A model generated the notes under the pieces. It was not told the origin of the DNA. It was given only the letters and a program-made list of their open reading frames with translations, and ran no database searches. From a bacterium (GTDB taxonomy: Bacteria > Patescibacteriota > Minisyncoccia > UBA6257 > JAUSGH01): a stretch of 57,263 bases of DNA. Both the position numbers and the translations under genes were made by a program. The DNA lies in contig JAUSGH010000004.1 in the NCBI GenBank assembly GCA_030649055.1, positions 1 to 57,263 on the forward strand, given 5' to 3'. Shown here piece by piece: positions 30,021 to 38,619 of this stretch. How positions within the stretch are numbered: the stretch's first letter is position 1; the number at the start of each line of letters is the position of its first letter.

Positions 30021-31280
30021 ATGAGGAAAATATTTACACGCATCATTCAAAATCGCATCACGAAACTTTGCGCCGCGCTCTTGGTTATCGGAGCGGTCGC
30101 TTTTGCCAGTTATTGGTTTGGCACGACGCATCCGTCGACGCTGGTCATTAAAGGGGTGACGAATATCGAAAATGATCCGAAGGTGACCGCGGATTTCAGC
30201 GTGTTCTGGGAAGCATGGAACCGGATCAAAGACGAGGCGTTAAAGGGTTCGGAGTTAAAAGAAGGGGATATGACATACGCCGCCATCAGCGGTTTAGTGA
30301 AATCTCTGGATGATCCGAACAGCGTGTTTTTCCCGCCGGCTGACGCGCAAAAATTTGAAGAGGATGTCGCCGGAAATTTTGGCGGAATCGGAGCGGAGAT
30401 CGGCACGCGCGATGAGATTATTGTTGTAATTGCGCCTCTCAAAGACTCACCATCCGAAAAAGCCGGCATCCGGAGCGGAGACAAAATTTTAAAGGTAGGT
30501 GATAAATCAACGACCGGAATGAGCGTTATGGATGCGGTAAAAATCATCCGCGGCCCGAAAGGCACATCAGTAACGCTTAATGTATTTCGCGATGGGTGGG
30601 ACAAACCGAAAGATTTCTCCATTGTACGCGACACCATCATGGTGCCGACGATGGACTGGAAGATGCTGGATGGTCACATCGGCTACATCCATATTAGGAA
30701 TTTTAACGAAAATGCGCCAGGGTTGTTCGCGCGCGCGGCAAAAGAGTTGGTTGCCGATGGAGTTAATGGGCTCATCGTTGACGTTCGCGACGATCCCGGA
30801 GGATTTCTTGAAGTCGCCGTGACTCTCGCCGGATGGTTTATGGAGCAGGGGAGTCTGGTGGTTACGGAAGAGTTCCGCGCAGATGCTCCGCAACCGAAAG
30901 AACAGTTTCGCGCGTATGGAAACGGGTTGTTTATTCCGGTGCCGATTGTGGTACTTATCAATCAAGGTTCCGCGTCCGCGTCGGAAATTTTAGCCGGAGC
31001 GCTTCGGGACAATCGCGGCGCGATAATGGTCGGAGAAAAATCGTTCGGCAAAGGCACGGTGCAAGAATTAAGGCGCTTACATGACGGTTCCAGTATGAAA
31101 CTTACGGTCGCGCACTGGCTGATGCCCAAAGGCGATCTCATTGAAAAAAACGGAATTAAGCCGGACTATGAAGTGAAGATTTCCGACGAAGATGCTAAAA
31201 ATGGAAAGGATTCGCAGCTGGAGAAAGCGCAGGAGGTGATAAAGGGGATGATTGAAAAAACAGTGGCGCAGAAACCATGA
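30021..31280 (+). CDS. ctpA: C-terminal processing protease, S41 family (CtpA-like)
   Basis: This is an exported, membrane-anchored serine protease. It has 419 residues: TM anchor at 17-33, PDZ domain at about 115-200 (FGGIGAEIG, then GIRSGDKILKVGD) and an S41 catalytic core. The Ser-Lys dyad is visible: Ser near 319 in GSASASEILAG, K344 and Q348 in GEKSFGKGTVQE. It trims C-termini of surface proteins and could target wall enzymes. TATAAT lies 4 bases before ATG, slightly closer than in other leaderless candidates. rplI overlaps its stop by ATGA. Confidence 0.93.
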   Translation: MRKIFTRIIQNRITKLCAALLVIGAVAFASYWFGTTHPSTLVIKGVTNIENDPKVTADFSVFWEAWNRIKDEALKGSELKEGDMTYAAISGLVKSLDDPNSVFFPPADAQKFEEDVAGNFGGIGAEIGTRDEIIVVIAPLKDSPSEKAGIRSGDKILKVGDKSTTGMSVMDAVKIIRGPKGTSVTLNVFRDGWDKPKDFSIVRDTIMVPTMDWKMLDGHIGYIHIRNFNENAPGLFARAAKELVADGVNGLIVDVRDDPGGFLEVAVTLAGWFMEQGSLVVTEEFRADAPQPKEQFRAYGNGLFIPVPIVVLINQGSASASEILAGALRDNRGAIMVGEKSFGKGTVQELRRLHDGSSMKLTVAHWLMPKGDLIEKNGIKPDYEVKISDEDAKNGKDSQLEKAQEVIKGMIEKTVAQKP

Positions 31281-31708
31281 GAGTGATTTTACTGAAAGAC
31301 ATCCGTGGCATCGGCCGCCACAACGACGTAAAGGAAGTCGCCGACGGTTACGCGCGGAATTTTCTTATTGCCAAGGGACTTGCCTCGCCAGTAACACCAA
31401 AAGCGATTGCGGAGAAAGCTGCCGCGGGCAGACACGAAAGCGCGGTCATGCAGCGGCTTACCGACGCGGCCGAGGCACTCGGCAAAGAAACATTGAAATT
31501 CGCGCTTCGCGGAGATGCGAAAGGGACTCTGTTCGGCGCGGTGAGCGGGGAACAGGTTGAAGCCGCGCTGCGCGCCAAAGGTTACGCGGATGCCAAGGTT
31601 ACGCTGGAACGGCCACTTAAACACGCCGGCGAGCAGAAGGTTGAAGTGCATTTTCCGCGCGGAGTAAAAGGCACGGTTCGCGTTGTGGTTGAGGCGATGG
31701 CGAAATAA
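31277..31708 (+). CDS. rplI: 50S ribosomal protein bL9
   Basis: It has 143 residues. The N-terminal rRNA-binding domain MRVILLKDIRGIGRHNDVKE with DGYARNFLIAKGLA is diagnostic. A linker helix and a C-terminal domain follow. The ATG overlaps the protease stop (ATGA), so the two are translated together. bL9 is reported missing from some CPR lineages such as Microgenomates but kept in Parcubacteria, which fits the assignment made here. Confidence 0.95.
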   Translation: MRVILLKDIRGIGRHNDVKEVADGYARNFLIAKGLASPVTPKAIAEKAAAGRHESAVMQRLTDAAEALGKETLKFALRGDAKGTLFGAVSGEQVEAALRAKGYADAKVTLERPLKHAGEQKVEVHFPRGVKGTVRVVVEAMAK

Positions 31709-31720
31709 TTACTTAATACG

Positions 31721-31755
31721 ACAAAAACCGGTAGCCTGAGGCTACCGGTTTTTGT
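31721..31755. terminator. Bidirectional terminator between rplI and rpmA
   Basis: A 16-bp perfect stem, ACAAAAACCGGTAGCC (31721-31736) with its complement (31740-31755), has a 3-base loop and A/T runs on both flanks. It serves rplI on the plus strand and rpmA on the minus strand. Confidence 0.9.
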
Positions 31756-31775
31756 TGTATTACGTTATCGAATTA

Positions 31776-32057
31776 CTACGCCGCGAGGTTCACGCACACA
31801 ATAGTCGCGGTTCGCTGTTTACGGTCAAAACGGATCTTGCGCGTGGGGATAAACTCCACCACGCCGTCGCGGATAGCGTAAAGTGTATCGTCAGCGCCCT
31901 TCCGGACTCCGGCTCCGTGCAGGAAGTGGCTTCCGCGCTGGCGGATGATAATTTCACCGGCAAGAACGCCTTGCCCATGGTTCTTTTTGACACCAAGACG
32001 CTTGGAGATGGAATCGCGTCCGAGCTTTGTAGAGCCTGTAGATTTTGTAGATGCCAT
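31776..32057 (-). CDS. rpmA: 50S ribosomal protein bL27
   Basis: It has 93 residues. The start [20 protein letters not shown] and the core [16 protein letters not shown] match bL27, whose N-terminus reaches the peptidyl transferase centre. No prolyl cleavage extension is present. AGGAGC lies 9 bases before ATG as a Shine-Dalgarno, and a consensus promoter lies upstream, so this gene has an ordinary leader of about 30 nt. bL21, its usual neighbour, is not here. Confidence 0.95.
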   Translation of the reverse strand: MASTKSTGSTKLGRDSISKRLGVKKNHGQGVLAGEIIIRQRGSHFLHGAGVRKGADDTLYAIRDGVVEFIPTRKIRFDRKQRTATIVCVNLAA

Positions 32058-32090
32058 AGCTTAAATGCTCCTATTCTTGCGTACACTGAC

Positions 32091-32119
32091 AGTATAGTTT
32101 ATGCTGGGTGGTGTGTCAA
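32091..32119 (-). promoter_or_regulatory. Consensus sigma70 promoter of rpmA
   Basis: On the minus strand, TTGACA (32119-32114), a 17-base spacer, then TATACT (32096-32091). It is the best match to consensus in the window. Confidence 0.8.
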
Positions 32120-32182
32120 GCGTAAGTTGTGGGTGTCAGATCATGCACATATAAGCGCCCGATAACGCGCCGATTTACTCAT

Positions 32183-32320
32183 ATGAACATATGGCTTGCC
32201 GCGCATAAGCGCGAGATGATACTCGTAACGCTCGTCGTCCTTATAAGCACGATCAGTTTTGCGTCCGGCTATTTGTTTGCCCGCGACGCAGAAAAAACCC
32301 CCATCGTGATTACGCAGTAG
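32183..32320 (+). CDS. Small single-pass membrane protein
   Basis: It has 45 residues: MNIWLAAHKREMILVTLV, a hydrophobic helix (ILVTLVVLISTISFASGYLFA), then RDAEKTPIVITQ. I recall similar small proteins (basic start, one helix, GYLFARD, short acidic end) as common in Parcubacteria, usually unannotated. It was picked from inside a longer frame by its ATG. Function unknown. It ends 5 bases before the convergent NADH dehydrogenase stop. Confidence 0.55.
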   Translation: MNIWLAAHKREMILVTLVVLISTISFASGYLFARDAEKTPIVITQ

Positions 32321-32325
32321 CGCGA

Positions 32326-33633
32326 TTATCCTAGCCGGTCATTCCGTAAAAAAATACGAAGTCCTTTGAGCCACGTGATGACGGTGCGTCCAGGGGGGAG
32401 TATCGAGGAAAGATACGAAAGCTCAATAAGCCCCTTCAAGATCCACGCGAGGAATCCTGAAAAAATAAACGGCCCTATTTTTGCGATGGCGTATTTGCCG
32501 CCAACCGGAATGATGTACGGATACTCTACGGGATGATAACGCAACAGCGCCACGCTATGACGGCGTTTTTCAGCGATAAGAATCTGCCGCATGATATTGC
32601 TCGCGACAATGTCCGCTTGAATAAGCGCTGCCCGCGCGACAAGCGGCACGGGTTTTTTCGTTACCGGGTCAAAAAAGCACACGGCGTCGCCGATGCCGTA
32701 GATAGTCTCATAAAGTTTCAAATCACCGGTCTGCGGAAAGCACTGCATCTCGCCGGCGACCTCAACGCGCCCTTTTGATTCCCGCTTCAGCGGCAGGGAG
32801 CCCATGAGCGCTGCGGCTCTCACGCCGCCGGTCCAAATAAGAATGTCGTACGGCGCCGTATGGCCGCTTTGCAGCGTTACTTCGGCGGAGGTAACGCCCG
32901 TGATGCGTTCGCTTGTAATAACCGTAACGCCAAGATGCGATAAACGCGCCGCTGCCTTTGCGATGATGCCCGAGGCATATCCTGTAAGTATTGTAGGCGC
33001 TCCTTCAATGATTGTTACCGTCGGCGCGCATGCGAGGTGAATCTTCGCGCGGAGTTCGGTAAACCACCCTTGGAGTTCACCGGCAAGCTCTACGCCGGTT
33101 GAGCCACCGCCACCGATAACAATACGCAGCGTTCCGCCTTCCGCGTAGCGCGCAAGTACGCGGTCGCGGAGCACGATAGCGTCCATAAAAGACTTGAGCG
33201 GCAACGAATGTTCATGGAGCCCCGGAATGTCAAAGTAGTTGGTTTCGGAGCCCATCGCGAGTACAAGATAATCAAATTTCATTTCATGGCCGCCGCAATG
33301 AATGTCGCCGTTCGGAAGATCAAGCGCCGTTATGGCATCGTGGATAAAGTTGATTTCAGGGAATCCGGAAACAAGGGAGGCGACATCAAACGTAACGATA
33401 TCGCGGAGCTGGATATAATTCGCGGTTTCCTTTGATGTGGTCGCAACCTCGTAGAGTGTCGGCGTATAGGTATGGTAGCTGTTGCGGTCAATGAGATAGA
33501 GCGCGTAGCGGTTGGTGAGCCGCGCTCTACGCAATGCTTTCGCGAGTAATATTGCTGTTCTGAGCCCTCCAAAACCCGCGCCCAAGATGACGATGGATTT
33601 CTTCTCGGAATGTATTCTCGTTGCGGTCATCAT
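32326..33633 (-). CDS. ndh: Type II NADH dehydrogenase (NDH-2)-like FAD oxidoreductase
   Basis: It is a single-subunit, non-proton-pumping NADH:quinone oxidoreductase of the membrane surface. It has 435 residues. The FAD motif VILGAGFGGLRTAILLA is near residues 15-31, the NAD motif RIVIGGGGSTGVELAGEL is in the middle, and the second FAD contact is YGIGDAVCF. C-terminal amphipathic helices (FIFSGFLAWILKGLIELSYL) would anchor it. Other electron-transfer genes here are the cupredoxin and superoxide dismutase; no terminal oxidase is visible. The start is ATG 33633, six bases after TATACT. It is transcribed divergently from pgk. Confidence 0.88.
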   Translation of the reverse strand: MMTATRIHSEKKSIVILGAGFGGLRTAILLAKALRRARLTNRYALYLIDRNSYHTYTPTLYEVATTSKETANYIQLRDIVTFDVASLVSGFPEINFIHDAITALDLPNGDIHCGGHEMKFDYLVLAMGSETNYFDIPGLHEHSLPLKSFMDAIVLRDRVLARYAEGGTLRIVIGGGGSTGVELAGELQGWFTELRAKIHLACAPTVTIIEGAPTILTGYASGIIAKAAARLSHLGVTVITSERITGVTSAEVTLQSGHTAPYDILIWTGGVRAAALMGSLPLKRESKGRVEVAGEMQCFPQTGDLKLYETIYGIGDAVCFFDPVTKKPVPLVARAALIQADIVASNIMRQILIAEKRRHSVALLRYHPVEYPYIIPVGGKYAIAKIGPFIFSGFLAWILKGLIELSYLSSILPPGRTVITWLKGLRIFLRNDRLG

Positions 33634-33659
33634 CCCATCAGTATATAATAAAATTTATC
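33634..33659. promoter_or_regulatory. Divergent promoter region between ndh and pgk
   Basis: This is a 26-base spacer. TATAAT (33644-33649) serves pgk, 10 bases before its ATG. On the minus strand TATACT (33645-33640) is 6 bases before the ndh ATG. The two boxes overlap, so the genes may compete for polymerase. Confidence 0.5.
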
Positions 33660-34775
33660 ATGAAGACACTGCGCGACATACAGGCATCCGACCTCTCGAG
33701 CGAAGTTGTCATTCTTCGTGTTGATCTAAACGTGGAAGACACGCACGATTCCTGGCGCAGAGAAGCAATCATCCCAACGTTAAAGTGGCTCCTGTCGCGC
33801 AATGCCCGCGTGCTGATGATCAGCCATCGCGGACGGCCGACTCCGACGGACAATGCCGCGTCCGCGGCCGGCAACTCATCCGTAACGCTCCGTGGTAATG
33901 TCGCGCCGCTCGCGCGGATGTTGGGAAGAGCGGTGATGTTCATCGATCATTTCCGCTTTGCTGAAATTCGCGATGCGCTCCGCGCGGCTCCCGCGGGAAG
34001 CGTATATCTTATGGAAAATATCCGACTGCTCATGGGCGAGGAGACGAATAGCGCGCCGCTCGCGAAAACGCTCGCGTCGCTCGGAACGTTGTATATAAAC
34101 GACGCGTTCGCGGTGTCGCACCGTAAGCACGCTTCGGTCGTGGCAATCACGCGCTACCTCCCGTCATATGGCGGGCTGCTCATGGAACGTGAATGCGGAA
34201 CACTCCGAGAAATGATAAGCAAGGCGGCCCATCCGTTTGTGGTAATCATCGGCGGCATTAAGGCGCAAGACAAGATGCCGGTTATCAGCAGATTCCTGCC
34301 ACGCGCGGATACATTTCTTTTCGGCGGAAGCATTGCGAATACCATACTTAAGGCGACAGGGACGGACATTGGGGATTCGGTATGTGATCCAGAGTTTATC
34401 GCGCTTGGAAAACGATTGGCAAAAAATAGAAAGGTTGTTGTGATGCGCGATTGGCTTTGGGACAAAAATAAAATACTGGACATCGGCCCGGAAACAATCG
34501 CGGATTTCACGGCACATATCAAAACAGCAAAAACGGTGCTGTGGAACGGCCCGCTTGGCCTCGTGGAGCATACACGTTACGCGAACGGTTCCGTCGCAAT
34601 CGCCGAGGCAATCGCGAAAAGCAAAGCGTTTTCCGTTGTCGGCGGAGGCGAAACAACCCAACTCATCCGTTCACTTGGTCTGCAGAAAAAAATTTCTCTG
34701 CTTTCAACCGGTGGAGGAGCGATGCTTGCATTTCTCGCCGGCAAAAACCTGCCCGGCATTGAAGCGTTAAAGTGA
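33660..34775 (+). CDS. pgk: Phosphoglycerate kinase
   Basis: This glycolytic enzyme makes ATP from 1,3-bisphosphoglycerate. Its 371 residues are slightly short. Recognisable parts are VILRVDLNVE, LMISHRGRP, ENIRLLMGEETN, INDAFAVSHRKHASV, KTVLWNGPLGLVE, VVGGGETTQLI and the C-terminal GKNLPGIEAL. Several positions are unusual for the family: Glu for Asp in GGGETT, and no clear KxxDK motif in the N-domain. It is still close enough for a firm call. The family start was fixed at ATG 33660 rather than the longer frame that runs into ndh. Confidence 0.92.
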   Translation: MKTLRDIQASDLSSEVVILRVDLNVEDTHDSWRREAIIPTLKWLLSRNARVLMISHRGRPTPTDNAASAAGNSSVTLRGNVAPLARMLGRAVMFIDHFRFAEIRDALRAAPAGSVYLMENIRLLMGEETNSAPLAKTLASLGTLYINDAFAVSHRKHASVVAITRYLPSYGGLLMERECGTLREMISKAAHPFVVIIGGIKAQDKMPVISRFLPRADTFLFGGSIANTILKATGTDIGDSVCDPEFIALGKRLAKNRKVVVMRDWLWDKNKILDIGPETIADFTAHIKTAKTVLWNGPLGLVEHTRYANGSVAIAEAIAKSKAFSVVGGGETTQLIRSLGLQKKISLLSTGGGAMLAFLAGKNLPGIEALK

Positions 34776-34787
34776 GCCGGCGGCCCG

Positions 34788-34834
34788 ATTCGCATTATTT
34801 TTAGAGCCCAATTCGCGATATTCGTGATTACTAT
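34788..34834 (+). repeat. Right arm of the TTCGCGATATT family before the DHH gene
   Basis: ATTCGCATTATTTTTAGAG, then CAATTCGCGATATTCGTGATTACTAT, ending against the ATG at 34835. Confidence 0.7.
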
Positions 34835-35671
34835 ATGAAAAAAGACATCGTCGTTATCTACCACGGTGAGTGCAAGGACGGTTTCGGCGGCGCGTTCGCG
34901 GCGTGGAAAAAATTCGGTAACCGCGCGCGCTACATTCCGTATCGGCACGGTGACGTCCCGAAAACGGATTTTTCCGGCGCGACGGTATATTTCATTGACC
35001 TTTGTTATTCCGTGCCGGAACTGAAAATTGTACGCGAGAATAACGAGCGCATTGTCCTCATTGACCACCATAAATCAAACGCGGATAAGGTTGGGCTGGT
35101 TGATGAGTCGCTGTATGAAATGGAACACTCCGGATCGGTGCTTGCGTGGACGTACTTCCATCCGAAGGTAAAAATGCCGAAGCTCCTCACATATATTGAA
35201 GACACCGATTTGGGAAGGTGGTCGTTGCCGCACACGCGCGAAGTTTTTTCTTATATCGGCGCGCATCCGTATGAATTTAACGCATGGAGCCGTCTCGCGA
35301 AAACATTTGAGGGGGCGCCGAGCCGGAAGCGCGCGATCGCCGAAGGAAAATTGGTGCTTGCGCGAGAAACAAAAATCATACAGGAGCTTGCCGCGGACGC
35401 TGAACTCGTTGAGTTTGAGGGATTCCGGTGTTTTGCCGCGAACTCGCCGATGCTTGTGACGGGTATCGGAACCGAACTTGTTCGCCGTAACCCCCCTATA
35501 AGCATTGTGTGGGCAAAGCGTGGCGGCTATTATCGCGTATCGCTCCGATCGGTAGGGGAAGTGGACGTTGCGAAAATCGCGCAAAAATACGGCGGAGGAG
35601 GACATAAAAACGCGTCGGGTTTCACGATTCCAGAAAATACGCCGTTCCCGTGGAAGGCGGTAAATAACTAA
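34835..35671 (+). CDS. DHH-family phosphoesterase
   Basis: It has 278 residues. Motif I is YHGECKDGFGGAFAA (D15), motif II YFIDLCY (D55) and motif III LIDHHKSN (D77-H78-H79). The C-terminal DHHA1 part ends GGGGHKNASGF, which binds substrate. The family includes RecJ, nano-RNases and c-di-AMP or pAp phosphodiesterases; the short length fits a small-substrate hydrolase such as an oligoribonuclease-like enzyme. RNase HI follows after one base, suggesting shared work in RNA or primer breakdown (inference). Confidence 0.88.
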   Translation: MKKDIVVIYHGECKDGFGGAFAAWKKFGNRARYIPYRHGDVPKTDFSGATVYFIDLCYSVPELKIVRENNERIVLIDHHKSNADKVGLVDESLYEMEHSGSVLAWTYFHPKVKMPKLLTYIEDTDLGRWSLPHTREVFSYIGAHPYEFNAWSRLAKTFEGAPSRKRAIAEGKLVLARETKIIQELAADAELVEFEGFRCFAANSPMLVTGIGTELVRRNPPISIVWAKRGGYYRVSLRSVGEVDVAKIAQKYGGGGHKNASGFTIPENTPFPWKAVNN

Positions 35672-35672
35672 T

Positions 35673-36113
35673 ATGGCAGCACAGATGCTTTTTCCAGACA
35701 AAGAGTTGGTTATCTCCACTGACGGCGGAGCAAGAGGGAATCCGGGCCCGGCCGCTATCGGCGCGGTTGTCGGAGGGAAACCATACGGTGAATATATCGG
35801 GGAGACAACAAACAATGTCGCCGAGTACAAGGCGCTGATTTTCGCGCTGAAAAAAGCGATTGCGTTGCTCGGCAAAGAAAAAGCAGAGGAGACGAATATA
35901 CATTGCAACATGGACAGCGAGCTTATCATCAATCAAATGAACGGGATATATAAGGTTAAAAGCACCGACCTGCAACCGCTCTTTATTGAGGCGTGGAACT
36001 TGCGCCAGGACTTCAAATCGGTACGCTTCACGCATATTCCACGCGAAGAAAACAAGCTCGCCGACAGAATGGTCAACGAGGCACTTGACAAAGCATTAAA
36101 AAGCAGTTTATGA
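35673..36113 (+). CDS. rnhA: Ribonuclease HI
   Basis: It degrades RNA in RNA-DNA hybrids. It has 146 residues with the catalytic set D17 (ISTDGGARGNPGPAAIG), E51 (NNVAEYKAL), D81 (NMDSELIINQMNG) and D131 (ENKLADRMVNEAL). The hybrid-binding hook is reduced, as in the short prokaryotic forms. It is translated one base after the DHH gene. RNase P RNA begins right after its stop on the same strand. Confidence 0.93.
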   Translation: MAAQMLFPDKELVISTDGGARGNPGPAAIGAVVGGKPYGEYIGETTNNVAEYKALIFALKKAIALLGKEKAEETNIHCNMDSELIINQMNGIYKVKSTDLQPLFIEAWNLRQDFKSVRFTHIPREENKLADRMVNEALDKALKSSL

Positions 36114-36117
36114 TTAA

Positions 36118-36477
36118 TCTGTTGGTTATGCACGCGACTGCTGTCGCCTCAGGCGACAGAGGAAAGTCGGGGCACTCAGGTCGCCTTAGGCGACCAAAGG
36201 TAGCAGGTAACGCCTGCCGGTGGTAACACAGAGGTGCGATCAGTGACGTTCCGATCCGCAAGGGTTGGAAAGGCCCCGTCTCAAGCTTGATGGCCTAATC
36301 CGGTTATAGAGACAAAAAGACCGGAGTGAAACGGCAAAACCCTTACCCGAGTGCAAGGCCGTGGTCGCCTTTGGCGACAGTGCCGCTAGAGGTGGCGAGC
36401 GATCGCCATCCCAGAGAAATAGTTGCGTCATCCGCGTAAAGCGAATGAGACAGAACCCCGCTTACGCATAACCGATC
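36118..36477 (+). ncRNA. rnpB: RNase P RNA (bacterial type)
   Basis: It matures tRNA 5' ends as the catalytic RNA. P1 forms from GGTTATGC (36124-36131) and GCATAACC (36466-36473). The conserved block GAGGAAAGTCGGGGC lies near the 5' end, and the 3' core reads AGAGAAATAGTTG and then GACAGAACCCCGCTTACG. Three peripheral hairpins have the same sequence type: CTGTCGCC-TCA-GGCGACAG (36141-36159), GGTCGCC-TTA-GGCGACC (36179-36195) and GGTCGCC-TTT-GGCGAC (36363-36378). These look like copies of one palindromic unit. The ends are approximate to a few bases. A strong terminator follows directly. Confidence 0.9.
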
Positions 36478-36506
36478 AAAAACTCCCCCTTGGGGGAGTT
36501 TTTGTT
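36478..36506 (+). terminator. Terminator of rnpB
   Basis: AAAAACTCCCCC (36478-36489) pairs with GGGGGAGTTTTT (36492-36503), with a two-base loop, then GTTTCC. Confidence 0.85.
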
Positions 36507-36525
36507 TCCTGATAATATAGTAAAT

Positions 36526-37947
36526 ATGACTTCCTTGCACGCGTATCGAGCGATCGTCGTTGCCGTCATACTCTACATCATCATATTCGGCGTCGTAACC
36601 GCGCTCCGCCACTATAATTTCCAAACCCAAACCTGGGACATGGGCGTGTTTGATCAGCTGTTTTGGAACACTATTCACGGCCGCATCATGCAGGGGAGCA
36701 TCGAGGAAATCCCGGATCACTTCGGCGTCCACTGGAGCCCGGGGCTATTACTGCTCGTGCCGGGTTACGCGCTCTTTCCCTCACCATACTATTTGCTTTT
36801 TATCCAAGTCCTGGCGCTCGCCGCTGGCGCCTTGCCGCTCTACCGACTTGCAATGCGCATGTTGCAACGGGAATCGCTCGCGAAACTTATCACTGTCGCG
36901 TATCTCTTGTACCCATCCCTGCATTGGCTAAACCTTTTTGATTTCCACGAAATCGCCTTTTTTGTTCCGGCGCTGCTTGCGGCGCTCTACTATGCCGACG
37001 CCGAGCGGTGGGGATGGGCGTCGTTTTGGTTCGCGATTGCCGCAAGCATGAAGGAAGACGCGATTATTGCCGTGGCGTTTGCCGGACTATATTTTCTTAT
37101 TCGCCGGAAAGACGCAACATTCGCGTGGTGGAATCGCAATCGGTTATACGCGGCGTTCATCGCGCTCGGCGCGCTGCTCTACATTGTATTGGCGGTTAAG
37201 GTATTTATGCCGGCATTCGGCGGGGGATTACTGCGCCTCGACCGCTACGCGGCGCTCGGGAGCTCGGTTGGAGAAATTGTAACAAACCTTGTCCGTAATC
37301 CGACGCTGTTTGCGCGCACCATTCTCACGCTTCCGAAGATGGATTATTTGCTTTGGCTGTTCGCGCCGCTCGCGTTTTTACCGCTATTTTCCGGCCGGGC
37401 ATTTTTGCTTATCGTTCCGGGGCTGCTGGAAAATCTTTTGACCACAAACCGGTTTCAGTTTTCAACATTCTATCAATACGACGCAATCCTTATTCCGGGA
37501 ATGTTTTTTTGCGCGGTCTACGGGTTGCGCAATGTCGTGAGACGCTGGCCGGCATGGGAGCGCTTTGCGCGGCGAGCTCTTGTCATTGCTGTCGCTATCG
37601 GATTCTTTGTGCGCTCGCCCGTGAATCCGTTTACATTCCCGTTTAATCTTTTTGGAACAAACTCACGCTGGCAGATATTTCGTGAATTATCGCGGGACAT
37701 TCCCGAAAATCTTTCCGTTACCGCGCAAACAAACCTGCTCCCGCACCTTGCGCACCGCGAAAAAATATACCAACTCGGCATGGAGCGCGCGTTCGCGGAT
37801 GTCGCGTTTATCGACATCAATGATCCGTTCGGGTTCGGCGATAATACCGACGCGTTCGCCGCGTACGCAAAACAATATATTGAAAACCCAGCTTACGATG
37901 TTACCGCGTATAACGATCGCTACGTTGTTGCCAGAAAAAAACCGTAA
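36526..37947 (+). CDS. DUF2079 polytopic membrane protein (GT-C-like)
   Basis: It has 473 residues. The N-terminal TM helix leads to TWDMGVFDQLFWN and IPDHFGVHWSPGLLLLVPGY, the DUF2079 hallmark with acidic residues in the first outer loop, as in GT-C glycosyltransferases. About ten TM helices follow, then a C-terminal soluble part (FRELSRDIPENLSVTAQTNLL) of about 110 residues. It may move a sugar from a lipid carrier, or only be structural. ATG 36526 was chosen over an upstream GTG in the rnpB terminator; TATAGT lies 4 bases and GATAAT 9 bases before it. Confidence 0.85.
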   Translation: MTSLHAYRAIVVAVILYIIIFGVVTALRHYNFQTQTWDMGVFDQLFWNTIHGRIMQGSIEEIPDHFGVHWSPGLLLLVPGYALFPSPYYLLFIQVLALAAGALPLYRLAMRMLQRESLAKLITVAYLLYPSLHWLNLFDFHEIAFFVPALLAALYYADAERWGWASFWFAIAASMKEDAIIAVAFAGLYFLIRRKDATFAWWNRNRLYAAFIALGALLYIVLAVKVFMPAFGGGLLRLDRYAALGSSVGEIVTNLVRNPTLFARTILTLPKMDYLLWLFAPLAFLPLFSGRAFLLIVPGLLENLLTTNRFQFSTFYQYDAILIPGMFFCAVYGLRNVVRRWPAWERFARRALVIAVAIGFFVRSPVNPFTFPFNLFGTNSRWQIFRELSRDIPENLSVTAQTNLLPHLAHREKIYQLGMERAFADVAFIDINDPFGFGDNTDAFAAYAKQYIENPAYDVTAYNDRYVVARKKP

Positions 37948-37959
37948 GCAAACCGGCAG

Positions 37960-37987
37960 TTGACGTTACCGACGAATGAAGCATACT
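37960..37987 (+). promoter_or_regulatory. Promoter of the stand-alone response regulator
   Basis: TTGACG (37960-37965), a 16-base spacer, then CATACT (37982-37987). ATG follows after 6 bases, consistent with a leaderless mRNA. Confidence 0.6.
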
Positions 37988-37993
37988 TAAACC

Positions 37994-38362
37994 ATGAAGC
38001 AAATTCTTATCATTGATGACAACGAATCTTTCCTTGCGGCATTGCAGGAAATGTTGTCTCAAAAAAAGGATATTACGGTGCTTACCGCGACGAATGGCGA
38101 GGAAGGGTTGCGTGTTGCGGAGGAGCGCAAACCAAACCTCATCGCGTGCGATATCATGATGCCAAAAATAAACGGCATTGAATTTTTACGCCAATTAAAA
38201 CTAAACCCTGAGTTCGCGCGTGTCCCTGTTGTTATGATGACTGTGCTTGAAAGCATGCACATGATCGAAGAAGCAATCAAGCTTGGGTGCGTCGGCTACC
38301 TGGAAAAACACCGTCTTGATTTGAAAGATCTTACAGAAAAATTGTTGAATTTTCTTCAATAG
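37994..38362 (+). CDS. Response regulator receiver protein (CheY-like, stand-alone)
   Basis: It has 122 residues and a single receiver domain. The acidic pair DDNES is near residue 8, the phospho-acceptor Asp in LIACDIMMPKINGIEFL, the Thr in VVMMTVLES and the Lys in YLEKHRLDL. There is no DNA-binding domain. It is the second single-domain regulator in the window (the first is at 20.4 kb). It could be a phosphate sink or act on the pilus or the kinases at 24.5-27.5 kb; nothing local decides. Confidence 0.9.
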   Translation: MKQILIIDDNESFLAALQEMLSQKKDITVLTATNGEEGLRVAEERKPNLIACDIMMPKINGIEFLRQLKLNPEFARVPVVMMTVLESMHMIEEAIKLGCVGYLEKHRLDLKDLTEKLLNFLQ

Positions 38363-38412
38363 ACAACGGAAAGTCGGGTGAAAGGTCGTTCGCTCAATAC
38401 AAAAATACTCAA

Positions 38413-38607
38413 ATGAAATCATTCGCATGCCGGGATATGGGGTTTGACTGCGACTACGTCGCAACCGCGGAGTCCGTGGAAGAAGTTATGACAAAAGCGG
38501 ATAGCCACGGAGCGGCCGTCCACAAAGCAGCCGTGGAGGAGATGGTCAAGAAAATGACAGTAGAAGAATTGAAGGCGGCGGTACAGTCAAAGGTGAAAGA
38601 TCTCTAA
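38413..38607 (+). CDS. DUF1059 small protein
   Basis: It has 64 residues. The start KSFACRDMGFDCDYVATAES matches DUF1059 (CRDxGxDC..v), and a helical C-terminus rich in Glu/Lys follows. The two cysteines and later histidines (SHGAAVHKA) could bind metal. The function is unknown. It follows the response regulator by 50 bases and shares a bidirectional terminator with the convergent helicase gene. Confidence 0.8.
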   Translation: MKSFACRDMGFDCDYVATAESVEEVMTKADSHGAAVHKAAVEEMVKKMTVEELKAAVQSKVKDL

Positions 38608-38619
38608 GAACAAAAAAGC

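Noticed and set aside
36490-36525. Upstream GTG start for the DUF2079 protein
   Set aside because: It lies in the rnpB terminator; ATG 36526 gives a normal N-terminal helix.
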